This document shows, in pieces, positions 43,897 to 56,600 of a stretch of DNA of 64,000 nt; position 1 is the stretch's first letter; every line of letters begins with the position of its first letter. The stretch comes from Terebella lapidaria (lineage: Eukaryota > Annelida > Polychaeta > Terebellida > Terebellidae): NCBI GenBank assembly GCA_949152475.1, contig OX424555.1, forward strand, positions 12,852,868-12,916,867. Direction: 5' to 3'. Position numbers and translations under genes: made by a program. Under the pieces are notes generated by a model. That model made no database searches. It was not told the origin of the DNA and saw nothing but the letters and a program-made list of their open reading frames with translations.

Positions 43897-45877
43897 AGCA
43901 CAGTCGTCAACGCGCGGATAGTATTCCTGTAGCGGAGTTACAGGAAGCCTGCAAAAAACAACAACATAATCCGAGAAAATTGATGGTAGGTGGGTATTTT
44001 TGGTTGGGAACACATCCCAAACGAGGTTTCCAGCAAAGGGACTTTCCAGCAAAGTACAATGCACAATCCATGAATCTGAGCTTTGTATGTGTTTATATTG
44101 ATGTGTACAAAGTTAATTTAGTGGAAATATATATTTTGGGGCAATTGACCTTACGACGGTATATGCTTTGAGTTGGTTGTCCGAGGGGATTACTATTGTT
44201 CGGCAATATATGTCCGAGATGTACGCTGCACAGAAAATGTGTTAAACCATGACAGTCGTAAGGTCAATTTTACATCTAGTGTTACTTGATTTAATACTGA
44301 AGCGCCTGTTACGTGAATACTTGAGCGCCTGCTACGTGAATCCTGCAGCACATATCTCGTGTGTGCTACGATAAACAATTGCTTGAAAAACACAAACAGA
44401 CGAGTGTCACCTCCCATTAACTGTTGAATTTGATCAACTGTGAACCAATCAACCCCCATGTACATTAGCAGTGGGCAAAAGTTCCATTATATGGTGATTA
44501 CATGTAGACAAAGAGACAACCAGACGATAAGGCCATTATTTTTTGATTGATTGTTTTACAAACCCGCCGACTCCACATAAAATCGGCCGATGAGAAATAA
44601 ATTCAGCAGTTCCTCTTTATATTTTTATTTTACCCACCGACTGGAAAAAATGCACGGATAAAAATATGCAGCATCAAAATGATAATTCTTTGCCTTCATG
44701 GTTATGCGAAGGAATAGTCTCTTGTCAGCAATTAAAAACGATTATATGTATGTCTGTCTGCCTGTGCTTTCGACTATGGTTTTGCTACAATGACTTTCTC
44801 ATATTTCTTTCCAGATATCATGGATATGTCCCATTTGAATATAACTGGTGATCCATATATTTAGATTATTCAAGGGTGCAATATTCGAGTATCATTTCTT
44901 TGTGTACTTTTGTAGGTAGATCTCCAGAATTTGAGCCCGTATGTATTATGTAACTTTTACATTTGAATTTTCAAAGACTTTTGGCAGCCATTTTGAACTA
45001 AAAATTTGGTCATCATGGCCAGATTGTCTCATTGTCATGTGGTATACTAGTAGTCACAAGGTGCAGCACTGCAGCAGTTTTCTGAATCGTCTAGATCTGT
45101 GACAAGTACATGAAATATTAAAATGAACCAGGAGAAGAAATGTGATCAGATTTTTGTTGTTTTTGATAAAAATAACAAACTGCATATCGTTTTCCCGATA
45201 TTAATTTCGACAAATAGACGAGTTGAATTTCGATATTTTACTAACTATCACCCAAATACATTCATTGAAGTCAAGCTGAAAATTTGGTAAACCATGTCTT
45301 AGTTTGGTTGTGACAGAACTGAATTGTGAAGGAAAAATCCCTTTTTCCATCTCTATAACCATACTAAAACTGGGTTTTGACTTTATGTGTTTATGCCCAG
45401 CGGCATTTCTGGGCCGCCTAAACGCACATGTGAGTCTAATGCGCACAAGCATGCTGGTAAATGGAAGTGTAAGAAATGACCATTTTTTCACTGCTGCATT
45501 TTTTTTATTAGCCCGACTACACATTTTCAGTAACTTATTTTTATTCCTTCCTACCGACCGACTTAAAATATTAAAAGCAAAAAAGTTCGTAAAACAATTA
45601 ATTAAAAAACGATGGCCTAATTGAGGAATAATCTCACTTCATGTGTTTATAGTTAATAATAACGAAGGTGTCAACAACAAATCAAACTACCACGCAAAAG
45701 AATATAATTATGTTAGTCTATCTGCTAAGTCCCTTTGTTGGAATTGGAAACCTCGTTTGGGATGTGTTCCCAACCAAAAATACACACCTACCATCAATTT
45801 TCTCAGATTATGTTGTTTTTTGCAGGCTTCCTGTAACTCCGCTACAGGAATAATGTGCGCACGTTGACGACTGTGAA
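43897..45877. mobile_element. 2-kb element with terminal inverted repeats of about 145 bp
   Basis: Arms 43897 to about 44040 and about 45735-45877 pair closely: the left starts CACAGTCGTCAACG, the right ends CGTTGACGACTGTG. Matching inner parts include 'ggttgggaacacatcccaaa' against 'tttgggatgtgttcccaacc'. No transposase is seen, so it is non-autonomous. No clear target duplication is visible. It contains a second inverted-repeat element and a small 13-bp inverted pair (44145-44157 and 44255-44267). Confidence 0.82.
44530..45618. mobile_element. Nested inverted-repeat element of about 1.1 kb
   Basis: Arms of about 100 bp with moderate divergence: left 'aaggccattattttttgatt' followed by 'gattgttttacaaac'; right 'gttcgtaaaacaattaatta' followed by 'aaaaaacgatggccta'. 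It lies wholly inside the 43897-45877 element. No coding content is recognised. Confidence 0.65.
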
Positions 45878-47740
45878 TGGGTCCGCTTTGGAATGAGCCC
45901 TATCGTTAAATTTGAAGCGATAGGCGGGTTCAGTCCCGGATTTGAAGGAAATGCTGACATCTGGTTCTTCGAACCACCCACCGGTGGCTAGTGAAAGCAG
46001 AAGCAGAAGCCTGTAAGGGTTTCTGTCAGAAGACAATTTTTTGCCACACGTTTTAGTTGATATTCTGTTTCACTTTACTTGCTCAATTTTGATTCTTTAG
46101 TCAATAAAGGTAACAAATTTTAATATAAAGCTGTATAAAAGTATTTTATTTTCAAGGAAAGGAACTGGTTCGAAGAGATTTGTAATCAGGTGCATTAACT
46201 GATTAAGTGTGTTTTTGCGTATGTGATAGATAGACATTCGATGAGGTGCGGGTATGTGTGTAGTAAATATTCCATAAAATTCGGTGGAGAAGGGAGGAGA
46301 TACCGTAATTATATTCCATATATATTTTTTAAAAATACAACAAATAGCATGAGGAGTCCACATTTTCAGAAAATTTTCTGCCATCTATAGTAATTGTGCT
46401 GTTCTATATAGCATGAGACTGAGCCAAGTCCTTAAAAACACTCAACCATGGCTTTACGACCACTCTGCGCCTCCTCCTGACTTGATATAAATATACGACC
46501 AGATTTGCGACAGCGTAGCACTTACGACCTGTTGGTGCAATAGGCGTATCACGAAACGCTTTGGAATCGACCAGCGTAAATTTTACGACCTGTTGGTGCA
46601 ATCGGCCCCTGGATCTGTACGATTACTGGTCTTGTAGGCATGTACAGAACCTAAGTAACAATTTTCAGCGAAATTTATTGCCAAACGGCAGAGATATAGC
46701 CCAAATGAAACATATATGAATTCGACTGACAAGGCATCGATCCTGACTGTTAAGCAACCTTAATTAATGGCTTTTGTGACTCATCATTGGTAGACTATTG
46801 GTGGCATTTATAAGGAGTTTCGGTGAATTGCAGATGACCCGGCGCGCATATGGTAGGTCATGGTTGGTGATCTTTCGATAATCTGTTTTTGTTTAGTAAT
46901 GAAAGGAGTTTTATAGACTGTGAAGGTATCATAGGCCCCTGGGCCTCTATATTTACCTTCGAAAAAAAAGTTACCATATTCAGCACAAATCACGAAACCC
47001 GTGTGAGGAAAACTCACGAGGGTCGGGGCGAACTATGAAGTTGATTTACTAGCAAATATTGCTTGAATAAAACTTCTTATCGCCTACATGAGCCATGTTT
47101 CAGTTCCAAATTTTATTTCATGACATGTACAACTTTCCGAAAGTGCGCCCAGCGCCAGGTTGTGGAAACCTCCAGATACCAGAGAAGTTGGAATAAGAGA
47201 AAACGTGAAGATAGAGAAGATGTGCACAACTACTATCATATTGTTTATTGTATACAAAATATAAATTCAGTCTTTGCCAGACGGTCATTCATGAACAGTA
47301 CATGCGCAGGTTTTCTCGGCGGCAGATGTACGAAATGTTCCTTACACACGCTTACATACACCTGCATGACAACACAAACGATACTCTAAAATGTATTGAT
47401 TTCTTGCAAAACGACAGGCCGGCTGTTGAAAATGGTTTGATTGAATTGAAACTATCCGTTCCAACATTAAAAGCACCAAAGGATAGCAACAACAAATTAC
47501 ACTACACATTACTAACATAGCATTCCAGAATCGAAGAGCTAACGATTCACAGCGCGAATGTACAAACATATCAAAATACAAAAGGTACTACTACTACTAA
47601 ATGCATTGTACTTATCACAAATCACTAAATGCTACTGTTGATATATCATGAACACATGTACTTTATCACCAACATATACATGGATGACTGTACAATGTTT
47701 GGGATATTACACCAATCCTATCGCGGAGGAAGCCAGTAAT
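45878..47740. other. Intergenic between convergent genes
   Basis: Sequence between the inverted-repeat element and the 3' end of the minus-strand gene. Short open frames (47063-47389 and others) have no recognisable domain. The repeated 'acgacctgttggtgcaat' (46523 and 46584) is a local duplication. Nothing else is seen. Confidence 0.5.
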
Positions 47741-50679
47741 TCAATATTTATTCAGTGAACGTCTTTCCTTGAGTAGAAGGTCATTCTGAAATGGAAATAT
47801 ACATTCATGCAATATAGATTTATTACTGAAATCATATCGTGCTACCTAAGATCCATTATTGTGCAATACTTGAATCAAATATTTGAGTATACCTGAACCT
47901 CGCGTGCCAACTTGAAGACGGTTTCTCTATCCTGCACATTGGGAAGCATACTTGCAAGCCTGGTTGTGGTGGTTGGGTGAGACAGCATCTCAATCAGGAC
48001 CGGGTCACCAGACAGTATCCTTCTGATAGTTGGGTCGTGACAGCTGATGTTCTCAGCTCCACTTGTCGAAGCTCTTCCATAAGATCCTTCTACACTCCGA
48101 GAACTTGTTGATGATGAATCATGAGAGTTGTGCAATGGGTGATGACGTACGTTCTGGGACCGTCTGCCTTTTGGACGAGTTGGAGAACGACTCCTGGACT
48201 TTGAAAATTGTCTACTGTCGTCATCATAGTGAGCGATTCTCTCGAGAGAACTGCTTCTCCTATCACCAGACACAACACTACTGCTTGGACTTGCTTCTCT
48301 GTGACCTCTGGTAATGGTAACCTTTCGTTCCGTGCGTAGCTCTGGGACAGGACTTTTTCTCATCTGTGATGGATTTCCTTTTCTCTCTGACAACACATCG
48401 GGAATATTCCTCTCATGCTGTGGAGATGAAGACTGGAGAATGTCTGAGGCTTTCCTGAACATTTCTGTCTTTGGTTTTATTGCTGATTGTTCGCATGTCT
48501 TGGATGAATTTGTTAACTCAGTCCTGTGCTCTGTCTGAGATTTGTAATCTGACCGCCACGGTGTATTGTCTACCCTTATGGTACGACGTTCTGTGATGGT
48601 AGAACCAATGGCATCACCAGAAGAACTTACACTGTGTGCGTGGGTCGCACCATCAGGCTTGATGTCCCACCTATTTTTGGATTTTTTCTTTTGTGCCTTG
48701 CTGCTATCTTCCCATGTGTCTTCTTTTGAAGTCAATTGTGAGTCATTGTTGTTCACAGAAATCAGACGATCCTCTTTGTACGTCGATTGTGCGTCGAAGA
48801 ATGTTGAGCCTTCAGATATATCTGTAGTTTTACCTATCATGAGTCCTGTGCTTGATTCAAGAACTGGCCGCCAATCTACATCACCATATTGGTCACATGG
48901 TTCGGTATCAACGTTGGCAGTTCTGTCGCTAACAGAAGCAGAACAAACCTCGATTTGACATGAATCACTGATGTCTGATATATCCATATCTTGTATACTA
49001 CACTCATCTCCTATAGGTGTGGGCATCGTTGATTTGGTGTTATTATCTGTCAAATCCGTACTTGTTGAATCAAGATTTTCTCCACTTTTATGTTCTATTG
49101 CATCATCTCCTTTGCTGCATGCTTTCAATATAGCAAGTAAACTTGAAACCTTTCTGTCGATCTCGTCTTTGTCAGGTATATTGGGTTGCTCAGTGAATCC
49201 ATTACCTTTGAAATGACTGGTTTCATCTGTGTCTTCTGCATCAGTTCTGAGCACAACATTTCTAGTGTCTGAAATATGTTTTGTGTGGTCCAGGAGCATC
49301 AGGGCTGCTTGTTCACCCGAACTGGTCTCAATATTCTCTGGATCTACTCCAGTGTCATCGACAGGGAAGCGTGAACTTGACAGTGGGTCACTATGTACTT
49401 GAACATCCCCAATTTGCATGTTTTGATCAGTCCTAGACGAGGAAGGATCCACGAATTCGTCCTTATTTGAGATAGACTGGGAATTTTTTGTGTCATCTGC
49501 CGGTACTGTGATATCTATATCCCTGCAGATACTCCCCGTTTTCATTCCTTCTTCATCTCCACAGTCATGTGGTAGTTCCATTGTATGTTTACAGACTTGG
49601 TCAGTGGGAATCTGTTCAGTGGGAATCTGTTCAATCGACTTACTTGGTGAAGTGTTCCCTGAACATGATGACCCTTCTTTGACTGAACCTGCATCCGTAC
49701 TCATATTCACTGGAGCAGTGGCTGAGTCTGTGTTCACATTCATATCTAGAGATGTACAATCATCACCGACTTGGCATTCACGTGACGGTTGCTTGCCTGT
49801 GTTGCGAGTTGTAATGTCATTGGTCGGATGCTGCTCAGGAGTGGAAGATCTTGAGTCAGAGGATACAGACATCTTTTCTTCTTGTGGGGTCTTCTGGTGG
49901 AGGGCACCTTTGCTGGGTACGTTTGTGTCTGACTTCTCCTTGCGCAATTGGACTACAGGAATTATCCCAGTATCGTTGCCGATTTCAGAATCTGTTCCAA
50001 TCTTGCTGGTCGGTTTCTCGGAAACCTCACTGATAGTCAGGGGTGTTGATGGTGCTTCTAAACCAGGTATATCTGTGCACACATTGTGATCAAAGATGGA
50101 ATCATGCTGTTCACCAGCAGCCTTTGGCAAGATCACCTTGTTAGGGGCAGATTCTTTTCCTTTCGACTCACAGCTTGGTGTCCGTGACCTCTGTCTCGTG
50201 AATTTCTTTTCTGCAAGACAGGCATGTAGAGGATGACTAAATCTTCAATATCAATCAACTACAATTGAAAAAGATGAACAACATGGGGAAATAGTTGTGA
50301 TACTACTTGTAATACTACAATATACTATATAACATGATCATTTGGCATATTTGGCAAAATACAACATTATGACATTAACCTGTCACACCCTCTTTGGTCC
50401 TTGCAGCAGCAGTTTTACAGAAAACCCAGACACCATTCTCTGTGCGCTGGAAAAACATACAATACAGTGCATATTAGTTTCAGACACATCGTTTGTGACA
50501 CATACAAATTTGAAAGCAATATATCTGGAAAAGCTGGCATTCGCCATACCTTCATTATCTTACTTACTTGCACAAATCGCAAAATCTTCAAATACAATTC
50601 CAGATTGGCGATACGTTCTTCAATGTAACCAATGAGTTCATCAGAAGATCCATTGTCATGTAGAGCTTGTTCACCCTTT
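47741..50679 (-). CDS. TEX15-like: TEX15-like: C-terminal exons
   Basis: Exons 50679-50568 (helical, DELIGYIEERIANLELYLKI), 50446-50380 (RTENGVWVFCKTAAARTKEG), 50210-47893 (772 codons; acidic and Ser/Thr-rich, then an Arg/Ser-rich stretch SKSRSRSPTRPKGRRSQN and an ordered end DPVLIEMLSHPTTTTRLASM) and 47785-47741 (NDLLLKERRSLNKY, stop TGA). The last codons contain AATAAA (47752-47747), which overlaps the stop; a second AATAAA on this strand lies near 47247. Confidence 0.7.
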
Positions 50680-53600
50680 CTGCAAGATTAATGATAACAC
50701 AAATGCAATGTGATATTTTAAACGTCACATAAAATGCACTTTTCTATGTTTGAGAATATTCTCCAACCTGCACCAGAGAATCCGAGAGCTGAGTTTCTGC
50801 AGAACCGATTCTTTGTTGTTTGGCATGTTGATACATATTTGACAAAGTGTTTCTTTTCTCTCTCCATGTAGCCATCCAAGTCTCAACCTTCCTTGCTGTC
50901 TCTCACCATACGGTGTCTTAGGATTGCTTACCAACTTCTTCTGAGATAGTATCGCTTCCTTCAAGGCATATAACTTTTTGCAGTCAGCCTCATTCAAAGT
51001 TGACACTAGGAAAAGCATATTTCCTTCAACAGAAATATACTTATTCATTTCTTGTGGAAGACGGAATATATCTGGTAGGACTTCCACGACACTGCTTTTG
51101 TGAAACCTATTCAGCCCCTCAAGGTCTTTGAAAAACTTCTCATACCTTACGTCCATCACCTTTATTTCCTGACGCAAGCGTTTCAAGTCTTGATCTGGAA
51201 TACCCATTTTCTGTTGATGATCTGCTTCCTGTCGCAACTGAGTGATTCTAAGAAGTAAAGACTGCATGTTGTCTTCAATTTTCAATTCATTAGCCACCCG
51301 GCAATTTAGGCTTTCTGATGCCATCAATTTTTTACGCCTTTCAGAAGTCAATCCCTTTGTCGGGTCATTAAACAACATTGAATCATCCACTTCGGAAATA
51401 TGCTCATGCAGAATATCTGACATTTCTCTGTTCAGGGATTCCCACTCCAATACGTTGAGCTCCCATACTCTCATCATTGCCAAACGGGTGCTATCGTCAT
51501 GTCCTCCAACATGTTCTTCCGAAAGAATGCTGGTTTCTCTTTCTTCTTTACCGTGTCGGGATTTATCCAGCATGTTTGACCACATGCTACCTGCTTTATG
51601 TCCTTTCGTATGTGATGCTTTTTCAGTAGCTTCTGATTTCTTTGCATTCGATCTGGTCTCCTTCTCTGCATTATGGTCTGGACTTTCTCCGACAGATTTT
51701 GCGGATTGATGGCTTTCACTACACGTCTTTTCAACAGAATGACTAAGGTCAGGTCCCTTTTCGGTTGCGACATTGTTGGATGATCGTCTATGGCTCACAA
51801 TCTCTGGTTTCAGTGTTGGCACAAGAGGTATTTTGCTAGTGTACTTTGTCAGTTTCCTTCCAACATGCTCTTCTTTACCATCAAGTGTATGTTGTCTAAG
51901 CCTGAGCCTGGGATCTGTCTTGCACTTCCCATATCCCTCAATCCTTTTATAGCATGTGCCGTGTGGAACTTCAAAATCATACACAATAAAATTCCATGGG
52001 TCATTCTTTGCTTGAGAATCACAGCGTGAATGCTTATCTGACGGTACTCGTTGGGGAAGATGGGATGATGTGGGCCTTATTTCTTGATTCACATTGATAC
52101 TTTTTTGTTTCAAAAGAAACGGTCCTTTGTTCGGTTTTGCACATATGCTTGTTTCCCAAAGCTTGTTCACCTTGGACTTTGCTTCACACCCCATGTCTTT
52201 TTCAATGGCCAAGGAGGCATCAATCTCTGGCTTCCCTGTATACGATACAGTAGATTTGTGATCTTTGGATTGAGGCATACTTCCCAAAGAATGCCTGCGA
52301 GGGTCCCTGTTCATTTCGGTGGTACGTCCATCCGGGGAAGCCAGTGGGCTAGTTGTCTGAAGGGGAGAAAGTATGACAGAATCACTTGCCGATGAAGCTG
52401 AATCCGTTCTAATTCTTGGTGAAGTTGCACATGAACCTGGACGTTGAGATCTGTAATTCTGATTCCTGTGAATTTGTGGTTGCTCTTCAGTTGAAGCAGT
52501 GTTTATAGCTGAAAAGGCTAATAATGCAATTGTGTTTGCTTCAACCGCATTGATGTCCAAGGAATTTTGTGCCTTACCACCATAAGCAACCGATTTCGTG
52601 GATGGTAGTCGACTGGTACCAATTCTAGATGGTGGCATAAGGTTTTGCTGACCAGAAACTGCGTTTCCATGAAAACCAGGTGGTTTTTGTGAGAAAGTTT
52701 GTGATCGTTCATTACCTGAAGCATGTGATTTTTGTGACTGGGTTGACGGCCGTGTATTGCCTCTCCCATAGGTTCTAGGGTCCCCACGATTGGGTTTCTT
52801 ATAGGGTTGTGGATATTGAGATCTGGGATCAAGTGGCAAATTTGGTCTTGGTACTGTATATCCATGAAGTTGACTCTCTCGGGTCATACTTGGTACCGTG
52901 TGTCCATGAGGTTGATCTCCTCTGGTCATACTTTTGGTCTTCATCACCTTTGATGTCACAGGTGTTGGCTCCTTCACATCAACATTTGCCGAACGAGATG
53001 ATTGATTTGGACTGAGCAATTTCAATGCTTTTGACACCAGTTCACTGACTTCTTCTTTTGACATATTCTTAGACTCTTGCGAAGTTGCTTCTTCGGTAGA
53101 TTTTCTCACAGTTGATCTGTTCCCAACTGATGATGTTCGCTTTATTTTCATTCCTGGAGGCATTGCTGGATACTTGGGATGACTGACATAAACATCCTTG
53201 TCAATATCAATTTTCTGTGCAGATACTTTGGACTGTTCAGGATTTTCATTTCTGGAATCTTTGTTCACAGCAGTTTCTGGTTGCAACACATGATCTTCAT
53301 CTGATTTATCAGTAGAAGTTCTAGCTGATTTAATCTCGTCTTGTGCAGCCTTTGCTGGTTCCGATTCAATGGTTTTGAGAGTGGATTTTGGTTTTTCTGT
53401 TTTACCTGATGAAGCCGAACCTTTACCTTTTTGGTTTAACCTGATCAGGGTACTCAGCCATTGTGTAGGATCTTGACATGGTTTTGGAGAATCAGCCATT
53501 TCTGTGTATCCATCATATAAGCAGCTTTCATCTTCCTTCTTCTTTTCACCCATGAATATTCTTTCACACGTTTCTGCCCATTTTTCGCTGTTGGGTATGG

Positions 53601-56600
53601 TATCAGACTGTGCAGCCCCTGATGCTGTGTCCACTGAGTTTGGGGCTTCAACTACATCTTGATTGTCTTCCGGACTTCCAGTCTGTTCTGTCTTTTTCGG
53701 CTCTAGAATGGGCTCCTTTGAGTTTTCATCTTTGCATTCTGTTGAAATCTCACTGTGGTGTTCGTGGGATGACTCTGTGGTGGAGCATTCAACATGACCA
53801 TCCACGTCAGACTCACTTCTGGAAACAATTTGCCTACTTTTACGCTTTCTTCTTCTTCCAGACTTGTTCTTTTTCTTTCGTTTTTGTCGTTTGCTGTCTA
53901 TGTCTGTTGTATCGTTTTTCTCAGGTGGTGTACGGCTGTTGCTTCTCAACCTTTTGGAGTATGGTTCTTGTGTGGTAGTGGTTGTCGGCTGTCGGCCACG
54001 GTCTGTAGACTCCTCTCCAGACTTGGAAGTAGTGCTTCGGGTGTGTTTTTGATCATTCAGACTGGTTCTCCGTTGCTTGTGACTTGAATTATCTTCATCG
54101 CTATCATTGTCACCTTTGCCGTTAGGTTTCATTTGTGAACAGTTTTGGTCATTTCTCCCAGCATCTTCCAGAGGATCTTCAGATTCATTGTCACTACTGA
54201 CATCAGATTCATCAAGAAACAAATCCAATGCAGACTCTGTCACCTCAACTTTTTTGTCACACTTCTTCCTTTTCAATGTTTTCTGTACTTCTGACAATTT
54301 GGCTAAACATTTCTTCTTCTTTTCATGGTTGGCCTCTTCCAAGTCACGCAATATTGATAATTTTGTGCCCAGCTTTTCGATAGAGCTGGGATCGAATGTT
54401 GGTGCATCTGCAGCACTATCTGTGTCATCCTGGGTCATCTGGTCATCCAGTTCTTTCAGAGATTCCTGCAATTCAGTCCTTTGCTTTAGCAGGTCATCCA
54501 GTTCTGTTGTATTCTTTTGAACAACATCATGTGTATGGTTATTGGTAGAAGAGATGTTGGCAGAATCATTTTTGATTATCTCATCCTTTTCCTTCACAGG
54601 TGATTTGTTATCTTGCATGATAGACAAATTCATACTCTCAACGTCTGATAATCTACTTTGTTTCACTTCAACTTTCTTTTCTTCGACCAGATCCATGGAA
54701 TCATTTGAAGAATGCTCAGATCCGTTTATACTGGTTCCTTTCGATACTTCTGCCGTCAGATGGTCATGGCTGTTTTCCCAGCCAGTTGCGGTTTTTGAAT
54801 CTTGGCCATTATCAGAACTTATTAGAGACTGCACACAAGTAATTTTCAGATTCATGACGTCATCATCTGAAGACTCATCTTTAGACTTAGTCACATAAGA
54901 TCCCCATTTGGCAGATGAGGTGATATCTTCAACGACAACCTTGGGCTGGTATCTTTGATCCAACTTTACCTTGTCCAGACTGATATCCACCTGTGATCCT
55001 GTGCTCCCAGCAGGGGATTCATATCCATTGTCATCATATGTCGTAGGTACAACTGAAGGCATTTCGAATGAGAAGTCATGATAGGCATCCACGGGTGGGC
55101 TTTGTGGTTCTTCTGGCTCGGTCTCGACACTTATTTGTTCAGGACTCGAGTCAATGTGTTCACTGATATCCTCACTATCATTGAGATCTTCAGGATGAGG
55201 TGGTTCACATGGAACTGTATGATCTCCTAAGTGAATGACTTCGCATGGACTGAATTCTTCCTCAATCTCAATGAGAAAATCATTCATTTCTGGTAAGTCT
55301 TTTTCAATTTCTATCAACGTTTTGGATGGACCAATTTCTTCCAGGAATTTTGAGGTCGACAATTGAGATGTAGGTTGGTGTGAGTAGACATCGAAGTACA
55401 TTTCTAATGAACCATCTTTACACACTCTGTATACAGTATTCTCTTGACAAACCTCTTCTCCAAGCGTTGCTTTGAATACTTTAGAATGAACGGAAGCAAT
55501 ATCTGGCCGCTTTTTGACATTTTGTGTCTTCTTGTTCAACTTTCTCTTTTTAGGTTTCGTGGTCAACCATGGAGATTGTGTTCGCTTGCGTTTTTTCTTT
55601 GCTTTGACTGTGATTTCTCTTTGAGATGACATCTCCTTCGGCATATTTTTGGGTTGAGAGAGCATTCCATCTTCTTGGTTCGGTGTTGTCAGTTCAGTTC
55701 CTTCTAACGAATCTATATCACCTTCACTGTCCTGTAGATCAGGTAAAGTATTGTCTTCATCCGCGCCAGGGTCATCTATCATTGTGTTTCTGGACAACAC
55801 TAGAGCATGTGATGAACTTTTGATAGCCATCGATGACGGTGTAACACATTCATTATGTGCAGATATGGGTTCATCCATGCACGTAAGCTTCGACTCACAA
55901 GGGGTGTCTTTCTTGTCTGTATCGGTGCTGGTATCTCGATGTGACACTGCAGGTGCAAAATCATCTATGACAAGTTCATCATCAGTGTATGAAGACCCAC
56001 GCGAACCTCCCTGTCTATTCTTTAGACTCAGCTCCTCTTGAGTTTCTCCAGTATTCTGCAATGCAACAAAGCACAAACATGATGTCATGAGTAATATTTT
56101 ATTTGTATTTCGTTTTCTCATGTTGGGCAGGTGAAACTAAGCTATGGGGAATACCTTTCTTGTCAAATCCAAAACTGGCTGAAGTTCATTGTTTTCACCT
56201 GGTGAAGGACCAGGAATTGAGGTCCCCTGGGGTCTAGAAAGAAATATAACCATTGATATAATCCTCTCCAACTGGAGAATGAAGTTGACCATTTCAACAA
56301 TATAGCATTGATATTAATTCAACTATACATACTAGTAATATGATCAACTTACGAAAGTGATTGCATGTCATCAATGTCTTCCTCCTCATCTATTATGATG
56401 GGCTCAATCACAATACACTTTTTCTTCTTCGTGTTTGATTCTGACTTTATTGTGAGTGACTCTGGTTCCTTTGCAGGTGGTTGGTTGATGTTGAATGAGC
56501 TCACTGCACTGGATAAGTTCTGTTGGGTGACATTGTCGTGAACATTTGACGAATCATCTCTCAAGATTGTGGGCAGGCGCATGTGGGAACCAGCACCAGA

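Noticed and set aside
50725..50767. C-terminus of the TEX15-like protein by read-through to the stop at 50725
   Set aside because: The next exon (50679-50568) has clear coding sequence and needs a phase-2 donor; splicing at 50768 gives it and keeps the frame to a clean end at 47741.
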